Made by a program: the position numbers and the translations under genes. Under the pieces are notes generated by a model. That model had not been told where the DNA came from. It ran no database searches and saw only the letters and a list, made by a program, of their open reading frames with translations. DNA of 21,471 nt from Acidobacteriota bacterium (lineage in GTDB: Bacteria > Acidobacteriota > Blastocatellia > Pyrinomonadales > Pyrinomonadaceae), in assembly GCA_023436495.1 (NCBI GenBank), contig JAEZIT010000089.1, positions 1-21,471 of the forward strand. Direction: 5' to 3'. Positions 14,882 to 21,471 of the stretch are shown here, piece after piece. The number at the start of each line of letters is the position of its first letter. The first letter of the stretch is position 1.

Positions 14882-14893
14882 ATTATACTCCTT
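14882..14893 (-). promoter_or_regulatory. queD: Overlapping AAGGAG and TATAAT directly upstream of queD
   Basis: On the minus strand AAGGAG (14893-14888) runs straight into TATAAT (14887-14882). As a ribosome binding site, AAGGAG is nine bases before the TTG at 14878 and 15 before the ATG at 14872. As a -10 box, TATAAT would start transcription only a few bases before the ATG, giving an almost leaderless message. No clear -35 is seen, so the ribosome binding site reading is preferred. Confidence 0.4.
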
Positions 14894-15097
14894 AACGGCT
14901 AATCCGGCATTTGTGCCATTAGGATTTCCGATTGTCCTTCCATCCATCTATTTATTAATTGTTCGCTTGCATTTGTCATTCGATTGGTGTAGGGTTGCGG
15001 CGAACCGATTCCCGGCGACAAGCCTCATTCTTCGATATCACCAAGATGCCGTTTTGGCTCCCGGTGGCCGGAATCACCCTAACACTACAATTTAATC

Positions 15098-15102
15098 AGG
15101 AG
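15098..15102 (+). promoter_or_regulatory. Ribosome binding site of the 2090-residue protein
   Basis: AGGAG lies 11 bases before the ATG at 15114, a somewhat long but workable distance that supports this start. The divergent gap 14873-15113 must hold the promoters of both queD and this gene. A poor candidate on the plus strand is TTGCAT, a 17-base gap, then TAGGGT, near 14970-15000. Confidence 0.4.
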
Positions 15103-15113
15103 ATACCTAAGAG

Positions 15114-18100
15114 ATGGCTCATACTTCTTCTCATGACGCCGCCCGTGTGCACACGGCCTCGCGCGGCATATCGTTACGCCATATTCGACCGATGTGGATC
15201 CTCGTAGTTTTGATCATCCTCTCGATCGCAATTCTTGGTCTTGCCGCTCCTTCGGACTTTTACCGTTCGCTGGCATCGTCAACACCGATCAATTCACTAT
15301 TTTCCAATAATTCGACAACCTCAGCACTTCCCGCTCCGGCGGATATAAAACAAGACGAATCGCTCGTCACCGTTTACCAATACTTTCAGGGATTTGAGCA
15401 AGACGCCGTTTGGAGCGGAACATCCGATCCGACGCGCGTGCCAACCGGCACGGATGGTATTACCGCTAAGACCGGTGGATTCTATGCCCAGGCGGTTACC
15501 GGCAACTTCACTCGATGGGGTGGCTATAATACCGTTTTCCCGACGGGCGGCTTCACTACCTCGATGGACATTTACTTGGACGTCGCCGGCGCTTTTGGGA
15601 ATGATACAAGATTCGATTATTCCTCGGCCGCCAATGGCCAAGACGGCAATCACCGACGCGACTATATTTTCTCGGGTGGCTTTTATAACGATACCGATGC
15701 GACCGGAACGGGGCCTCGGTTTGTTTTTTCCGCAAGCAACAATGCCCCCGGATTTCCGAAGAACCCGGCACGAAGCCCGTATTCGATCACTTCTTCGGGC
15801 TGGTACACATTCAAGCATAGGTTCTATGACAATGGAGGAGTTCTGGCGGTCGACCTGAGCATCGCTGACTCTGCTGGAACTACACTTACCACCTGGACGC
15901 TCAGTGATCCTTCTGACGTCATCGCAACAGTTGTCGGTGGAAATCGATACGGCTGGATCGTCAACAGCGGCTTCGCCACTCTGCCAATAGATAACTCGTT
16001 CATGACCACCACCGGCACTACGGCTGTGGTTGACGATGACGGCCAGGGTACCGCTGCAGACTGTAATGCACCGGCCCCGGCACATTCAACGATAAACGCC
16101 GCGATCGCAGCCGCCGCCGCAGGGGACACGATCAAGGTTTGTCCGGGATCGTACAACGAAGACGTAAACGTAAATAAATCACTTAAAATCGAAGGCTCCG
16201 GAGCAGCAGTCACGACGGTCGTCGGCCAGATCGGTGGAAGCGAAGTTTCAACATTTCAAGTTACTGCGCCAAATGTTGAGATCAGCGGATTCACGATCAC
16301 ACGAAATGGCAATACGGTTGCTCAGTGGGGTTCCGCGAACGGTGGCGGCCCCACCGATCCAAATACAATCGGTATCGGTGTAAATGGACAGTCGTTTTTT
16401 GGCTTAAAGCTGCACGATAATATCATAACTGGAAACCGGAATGGCGTTGATATCAACAACTCTAACGGCCACATAATCAGAAACAATGTGATCGATAACA
16501 ATCGAACCGGCGTCATCTTCCGTAATCAAACGGATAGTGTCATTTTCGAAGAAAATCAGGTCACTAATAACTGGACTCTCGGCGTTCTGTTTTTGGATGC
16601 CAGCGGCGGAACGATGTCCCCGCGTCAAACTGCTTTGGGCGCTAAATTCAACAACAACAACATCAGCGGCAATTGGTACGGACAGGTCGTAGACCGTCAG
16701 ACAGGCGGAATTCTGCCTCCGCCAGGGACATTTTTGGTCAAGAATTTTAGCGGTAATTGGCTCGGAACGACGAATCCGGTCATAACTACAGCTGATTCCG
16801 CCGAACCGGGTTATTCAGCCTTGATTCCGACCGCTTTTGGCGGAACGGCCTCAGCCCCGGGCGGAACGCCGCATGTCGCCGGGCCGGCGTCGGCAAATCT
16901 CTTGATCGATCCGATGCTGCAAAACGGGGTCGATACGGACGTTGAAACAACACCCGGACGCGGAACTTTCGGTTTCCAGGGCGGCTCGACTGTGGGCAGC
17001 GTAGTAACCGTAAAACGCGAAGCTATGAACGGCTGGCTGTTTTACAATGACGTAAACGATACGATCGACAACACTCTCGGCTCTTTTGTGACCGGTCCTG
17101 GATCTGCTCCGAGCGGCAACGGCAGTGTACAAATCAGCGTTATCGGCCAAGAGCGCCGCAATATTGCGACGTACCAGTTCGCCGGTACACCTCTCTCATC
17201 GATCACGACGTTTGCATATTCCACGTACAACCCGTCGGCCGGCAATGGCGGCAGTCCAAACCGCTATGGTTTTGCCAATGTTAACGTCGATTTCAACGGC
17301 TCCGACACCTGGCAGAGCAGGCTGGTCTTTCTTCCCCCAGATAATGGGACCATAACGCAGAATTCCTGGCAGGAATGGGACATGATCAATGGCGGAAATG
17401 CAATGTGGCGATATTCCGGCGCAACCTGGCCGGCAGGTGTCGGCGGCGGCGGCGAGCCGGGCGATTCGCCTAAATCCTGGTCACAACTGTTAAGCCAATA
17501 TCCCGGAATTCGGTTTCGAATGACCGATGCGCATTTCGGCATTCGTGTGGGTGAACCGTACCTGAACGGATATACTGAAAATATCGACTCGATCAAGTTT
17601 GGTACGGCGGCCGGCATGACGACGTTCGACTTCGAGCCAAGCAATTCGCTCGTGGTTGACGACGACGGCATGGCTAGCGCAACTGACTGCGATTCGACAG
17701 AGCTTGCATCGACAAGTATTGCCGCGTCAGTAGCGCTTGCAACCCCGGGCAGTACGATCCGGGTTTGTCCGGGAACGTATTCGACGGGCGGATCGACGTT
17801 GAACTTGAATAAGGCAGGGCTGACAGTAGTAGGTGTCGGCTCGGCAAAGCCGGTGATCCAGACGTCGGGAACAAACTATCTGTTCCTTGTAACCGCTTCT
17901 GGGGTTACGATCGACAATCTTGAGATCCAGAAAACCGACCTCGGGGTTCCCAGCCCGGGCCATAACATCATCGGTGTCCAGGGCAGCAATTTCACGGCTC
18001 AGAATAATCTGATATACGGCCCCGCGCAGACGCTGCCATGGTCAACGACCGCACGCGTCAGCCGCGCGTTCGAGGTTTCGGGTGGTTTGACAGGGATTTT

Positions 18101-21100
18101 GATCCAGAACAACACTATTCGACATCTGCGACAACCCGGATATCTGAACGCAAGCTCTGGCTCTATCCTGAACAACAATGTTTCGGGAACGCGAGGATGG
18201 GTGGTCGACGGGGCCGCTGCACTCTACAATTTCAGCGGAAATACGTGGGGCGAACCGCAGAACGAAGCCTGTGATATCGCTCTGATAAACGCAACAGTAC
18301 TTGCCAACTACTCACCGCTGCTTTCTCTGAGCACGAACAATGATAACGCGTTCATTTGTTCCGCAGGCATCGGCGGGCCGGAAGGACGAGCGACGGCCTA
18401 CGTCGACGCAACTCCGGCAGCGGGTAATGGCAGTGACAATTCAAACTATACGACCATTCAGGAAGGTATCAACGGAGCCCTTCCGGGTGGAACCGTACAG
18501 GTTGCCGAAGGCACGTATGTCGAAGAAATCGTGATCAACAAACAGTTGAACGTTCTCGGGCCTAATGCCAACATCAACCCGAACACCGGAACTCGCGTGC
18601 CGGAGGCGATCATAATGCCTGCAACGAGCAACCCGATCGATCCAGGCTTCTTCGGGCCGGTTGTGGTCACTCTGAATGCAACGGGCGTCGTATTCAACGG
18701 ATTTACAGTTGACGGCGATAACCCGGCGCTGACTTCCGGAGTTGTGTATAACGGCGCAGACGTCAATGCCGAATTCGGCATTTATGGTCCAGACCAGCCG
18801 ATTGCGGGCCAGGCAACGATCACCAACAATATCGTCAAGAACATCGGCGAGGTTGGTGTTTACATGTCCGAGTTCGGATTTACCGGGGCACACGCGGTCG
18901 GTACGTTTGATTTCAATAAGATAGATAACGTTCCGGGCCATAATTATGGCTATGGCATTATCACCTCGTATAACGCGAAGACCAACATCCGCAACAATGT
19001 GATCACGCGTACAGGGGTCGGTATCATTACTGAGAACCAGAATCAGCCCGTTACAGGAACGGCTCCGGTCATCAGCAATAACCAAGTAACGGCTCATAGC
19101 TACGGTATCCGCGTCAATACGCAGTCAGGGTATACGACCAACGGCTGGACCGTTTCGAATAACACGGTCAATTCCTATGTCGAGAGCTATGCCCGGCCCA
19201 CACCTGTGACACGCTGGAATGGCATTCGTCTCGAATCACTGCAGGGCACGATTCCGCTTACCGTCAGCTCAAACGTTGTAACACCGAATCGCACAGCGCT
19301 GCAGACCGCGGGCTACACGGCAATAGACGGAATCTACGTGACGAATACGTCCACGGTGACTCCGAATATCAGCATCACCGGGAACACGATCAGTAATGCT
19401 CGTCGAGGTATCTCGCATACCACGCCGGCAGTGCCGAACGTGAGCTGCAATCTGTTGACCAATAATGATGTCGGGGTGTTTGTCGGCACGGACCTCGGAT
19501 ATGGTGGAGTTCCGAGCACGGCGACCAACGGCATAATTGTCAATAACAACAACATCACCTATAACTCAACTCTAGGCTTCCAGAACGACACGGCTGTTGT
19601 GGTAAATGCCGAGAACAATTTCTGGGGAACGTCATCCGGTCCGGGCGGCGCGGGTCCGGGAACAGGCAACGGCGTTAGTACAAACGTTGATTTCACGCCA
19701 TTCCTTGTTTCCGCGTCCGGCTGCGCGTCTGCACCCGCATCGGTTTCCATCTCGGGCACGGTTTCGCCGTCGATCGCAAACGTGCAAATGACGCTTGCCG
19801 GGACCGAGAGCGCTGTTACGACCACTGATGCGAATGGCCACTATACTTTCGCAAATCTGCCAGTTGGCGGCGATTATTTGATAACGCCGTCACTGGCCGG
19901 CCACGTATTCGAGCCGATCAATCGGAACTTCTCGAATGTTACCGCGAGTATCACGAACGCCGATTTTGCCGGTACTACCGGTACGGTCGCGCGGGTGATT
20001 CGTGTGGTCAGCACACAGACCATCCCTGGCCAATCGGTAGTGGTCCCGGTTGAACTTGTCAGTCAGGGCAACGAAAACGCCATCGGATTCAGCCTGACTT
20101 ATGATCCGGCCCTGCTCAGCAACCCGGTCATAAATCCCGGGTCTGGCGCGGCCGGCGCCTCGTTGACCACGAACACGTCGACCTCGGGCCAGATCGGCAT
20201 CCTCCTCGGATTGCCAGCCGGACAGGCGTTTCCTGCCGGAACGAGACAGCTGGTAACGGTAACGTTCGCCACTGTTCCGAATGCGGTTCCGAATACGCCG
20301 GTCAATTTCAGCAATTCGCCAATATTAATGCGAGTTGCCAATCCGAATGCGGATCTGTTGCCGGCAACTTTCGTCAATGGTTTTGTGATATTCACACAAG
20401 GCCTCGAAAGTGACGTTGCAGCACGGTTTACCGGTGACGGCATTCTGAACGCGACGGACCTCACACAGATCGGTCGCTTCATCGTGGGTCTTGAGACTCC
20501 CAATCCGAGCTTTAACGAATTCCAGCGTGCTGACTCGTCGCCTAGAGTGACGCGCGGCGATGGATTCCTCGATGCATCGGATCTGACCCAGAGCGGCCGC
20601 TATGCGATCGGATTTGAACCTCCGGTTGCAGCCGCGGGGCCGACGGTGGCCAGCGTCTTCCCGTTTGCTGCATCCCAGTTAAGGGAGACCAATAACGGCC
20701 TGTGGAACGGCAGGACGGTCCGTGTCATCGACAGCGAAGCAAACGCCGGCAAGGAAGCTGAGGTGAGGATCGTTCTCGACGGCATCGGAAACGAAGCGGG
20801 TTTAGGCTTTACGCTTAGCTACGATCCGATGGTACTGGCGGATCCCATAGTGGAACTCGGCAATAGCATGCCGGGGGCGATGATGGCGGTCAATGCAGAG
20901 AAATCGGGACGTGTCACGGTTGTCGCCACGTATTTTGATCGCACGATCGCTGCGGGCGAAAGCGGTGTCTTCACCATCCGCTTCCGTGTCGCCAACGACG
21001 CTCCCGCAGGACCGACACCGCTTGCCATGCTGGATTATGCTCCGATGGTAAATCGCGTGTCGACTCTCGACGGCCCGGCGGACGACACGGTGTTCATGGG

Positions 21101-21386
21101 TGGATTTGTGAACATCCTCGGCGGTCGGTCACCCGAACCGGTCGTAAGCGGCCTGGTAACCGATGCCGATGGCTTGCCGCTCGCGAATGCGAGGGTCACT
21201 GCCATCAGCAACACGGGAACGTCGCGGACTTCATCGGTCAATCCGTTCGGATACTACCGCCTCGACGGGGTCACACCCGGCGAGACCCTATTGATCGAAG
21301 TTAGGTCGAAAGGGCATAAGTTCGCCGTCCGGACAGTTGCGGTCGGCAACGAAGCGGCTAACATTAACCTGATCGCCCAACCGTAA
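15114..21386 (+). CDS. Giant surface protein: triple beta-helix with C-terminal cohesin/dockerin/cohesin block
   Basis: 2090 residues. A basic N-terminus is followed by one hydrophobic span (about 27-46, WILVVLIILSIAILGLAA), a signal peptide or anchor. About 70-300 looks like a lectin-type jelly roll (YFQGFEQDAVW, GWYTFKHRFYD). Three right-handed beta-helix units of the NosD/DUF1565 kind begin near 305 (VVDDDGQGTAADC), 847 (VVDDDGMASATDC) and 1092 (AYVDATPAAGNG). Each has an APxxG-like 'GDTIKVCPGSY' turn and asparagine-rich coils such as NNNNIS. Between the first and second lies another beta-rich domain (about 605-845). The end comprises a carboxypeptidase-regulatory-like domain (1543-1622), cohesin-like (1627-1761), dockerin-like (1763-1832), cohesin-like (1866-2004) and a final NPFGYYRLDGV module (2010-2090). 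It is presumably exposed at the cell surface and may bind or process polysaccharide. No catalytic site is assigned. Confidence 0.88.
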   Translation: MAHTSSHDAARVHTASRGISLRHIRPMWILVVLIILSIAILGLAAPSDFYRSLASSTPINSLFSNNSTTSALPAPADIKQDESLVTVYQYFQGFEQDAVWSGTSDPTRVPTGTDGITAKTGGFYAQAVTGNFTRWGGYNTVFPTGGFTTSMDIYLDVAGAFGNDTRFDYSSAANGQDGNHRRDYIFSGGFYNDTDATGTGPRFVFSASNNAPGFPKNPARSPYSITSSGWYTFKHRFYDNGGVLAVDLSIADSAGTTLTTWTLSDPSDVIATVVGGNRYGWIVNSGFATLPIDNSFMTTTGTTAVVDDDGQGTAADCNAPAPAHSTINAAIAAAAAGDTIKVCPGSYNEDVNVNKSLKIEGSGAAVTTVVGQIGGSEVSTFQVTAPNVEISGFTITRNGNTVAQWGSANGGGPTDPNTIGIGVNGQSFFGLKLHDNIITGNRNGVDINNSNGHIIRNNVIDNNRTGVIFRNQTDSVIFEENQVTNNWTLGVLFLDASGGTMSPRQTALGAKFNNNNISGNWYGQVVDRQTGGILPPPGTFLVKNFSGNWLGTTNPVITTADSAEPGYSALIPTAFGGTASAPGGTPHVAGPASANLLIDPMLQNGVDTDVETTPGRGTFGFQGGSTVGSVVTVKREAMNGWLFYNDVNDTIDNTLGSFVTGPGSAPSGNGSVQISVIGQERRNIATYQFAGTPLSSITTFAYSTYNPSAGNGGSPNRYGFANVNVDFNGSDTWQSRLVFLPPDNGTITQNSWQEWDMINGGNAMWRYSGATWPAGVGGGGEPGDSPKSWSQLLSQYPGIRFRMTDAHFGIRVGEPYLNGYTENIDSIKFGTAAGMTTFDFEPSNSLVVDDDGMASATDCDSTELASTSIAASVALATPGSTIRVCPGTYSTGGSTLNLNKAGLTVVGVGSAKPVIQTSGTNYLFLVTASGVTIDNLEIQKTDLGVPSPGHNIIGVQGSNFTAQNNLIYGPAQTLPWSTTARVSRAFEVSGGLTGILIQNNTIRHLRQPGYLNASSGSILNNNVSGTRGWVVDGAAALYNFSGNTWGEPQNEACDIALINATVLANYSPLLSLSTNNDNAFICSAGIGGPEGRATAYVDATPAAGNGSDNSNYTTIQEGINGALPGGTVQVAEGTYVEEIVINKQLNVLGPNANINPNTGTRVPEAIIMPATSNPIDPGFFGPVVVTLNATGVVFNGFTVDGDNPALTSGVVYNGADVNAEFGIYGPDQPIAGQATITNNIVKNIGEVGVYMSEFGFTGAHAVGTFDFNKIDNVPGHNYGYGIITSYNAKTNIRNNVITRTGVGIITENQNQPVTGTAPVISNNQVTAHSYGIRVNTQSGYTTNGWTVSNNTVNSYVESYARPTPVTRWNGIRLESLQGTIPLTVSSNVVTPNRTALQTAGYTAIDGIYVTNTSTVTPNISITGNTISNARRGISHTTPAVPNVSCNLLTNNDVGVFVGTDLGYGGVPSTATNGIIVNNNNITYNSTLGFQNDTAVVVNAENNFWGTSSGPGGAGPGTGNGVSTNVDFTPFLVSASGCASAPASVSISGTVSPSIANVQMTLAGTESAVTTTDANGHYTFANLPVGGDYLITPSLAGHVFEPINRNFSNVTASITNADFAGTTGTVARVIRVVSTQTIPGQSVVVPVELVSQGNENAIGFSLTYDPALLSNPVINPGSGAAGASLTTNTSTSGQIGILLGLPAGQAFPAGTRQLVTVTFATVPNAVPNTPVNFSNSPILMRVANPNADLLPATFVNGFVIFTQGLESDVAARFTGDGILNATDLTQIGRFIVGLETPNPSFNEFQRADSSPRVTRGDGFLDASDLTQSGRYAIGFEPPVAAAGPTVASVFPFAASQLRETNNGLWNGRTVRVIDSEANAGKEAEVRIVLDGIGNEAGLGFTLSYDPMVLADPIVELGNSMPGAMMAVNAEKSGRVTVVATYFDRTIAAGESGVFTIRFRVANDAPAGPTPLAMLDYAPMVNRVSTLDGPADDTVFMGGFVNILGGRSPEPVVSGLVTDADGLPLANARVTAISNTGTSRTSSVNPFGYYRLDGVTPGETLLIEVRSKGHKFAVRTVAVGNEAANINLIAQP

Positions 21387-21409
21387 ATCGGGGAGGCTTT
21401 CAGCAAACG

Positions 21410-21443
21410 AAACGAGGCTGCCGTCACCGGCAGCCTCGTTTTT
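21410..21443 (+). terminator. Strong intrinsic terminator after the 2090-residue protein
   Basis: AACGAGGCTGCCG and CGGCAGCCTCGTT form a perfect 13-base-pair stem with a TCAC loop, followed by TTT to complete a five-T run. It starts 24 bases after the stop codon at 21386. Confidence 0.92.
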
Positions 21444-21471
21444 ATTAAATGGCATTGACAAATAGCTAGAC

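Noticed and set aside
14873..15113. preQ1 riboswitch ahead of queD
   Set aside because: I looked for a C-rich hairpin with an A-rich tail on the minus strand upstream of 14872 and saw none convincing.
18441..19097. 218-codon open frame on the minus strand
   Set aside because: It is a shadow of the beta-helix coding sequence; the plus-strand frame has clear domain structure and the reverse one does not.
19741..21386. Cellulosome scaffoldin
   Set aside because: Cohesin and dockerin-like domains are present but in the same chain, with no cellulase catalytic domain or cellulose-binding module nearby.
1..21471. CRISPR array, tRNA, rRNA or insertion sequence
   Set aside because: No regularly spaced short repeats, cloverleaf-like segments, transposase motifs or terminal inverted repeats with target duplications were seen on either strand.

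Overview
This window reads as a stretch of a Gram-negative-type bacterial chromosome with roughly balanced base composition. My best guess is an Acidobacteriota member near Blastocatellia/Pyrinomonadales. The guess rests on remembered resemblance of the secreted proteins (cohesin, dockerin-like and carboxypeptidase-regulatory-like modules, with a C-terminal 'NPFGYYRxDGV' motif) to proteins of that group. No rRNA or marker gene is present to confirm it. I saw no tRNA, CRISPR, insertion sequence or phage module. Coding density is high, and no gap between genes exceeds about 260 bases.

Layout. (a) 2-2470 (+): 3' part of a large secreted multidomain protein, cut by the window edge. (b) 2547-3485 (+): a small secreted cohesin plus C-terminal-module protein, followed by a clear terminator. 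(c) 3642-4610 (+): a UbiA-family membrane transferase of the decaprenyl-phosphate phosphoribosyltransferase type. (d) 4821-6572 (+): an exported GH30-like glycoside hydrolase with an N-terminal Ig-like domain. Its leader could fold over the ribosome binding site. (e) 11307 down to 6560 (-): a tight five-gene cluster of a small membrane protein, a UDP-galactopyranose-mutase-like FAD enzyme, a second small membrane protein paralogous to the first, and two GT4 glycosyltransferases. A perfect 8-1-8 palindrome lies upstream. (f) 14351-11568 (-): a secreted two-domain M16 zinc peptidase with its own terminator. (g) 14872-14489 (-): QueD. (h) 15114-21386 (+): a 2090-residue membrane-anchored or secreted beta-helix protein ending in the same cohesin/dockerin/cohesin block as (a), with a strong terminator.

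How the genes may work together (inference). The centre (c-e) looks like a polyprenyl-linked, possibly furanose-containing, surface-glycan locus: a lipid-phosphate pentosyl transferase, a mutase-like flavoenzyme, two GT4 transferases and an exported glycosidase. On both sides lie very large surface proteins built from adhesion and protein-protein interaction modules. The M16 peptidase and QueD look like independent housekeeping genes. The least explained items are the pair of paralogous small membrane proteins bracketing the FAD enzyme, and the repeated cohesin-dockerin-cohesin block carried inside single polypeptides.
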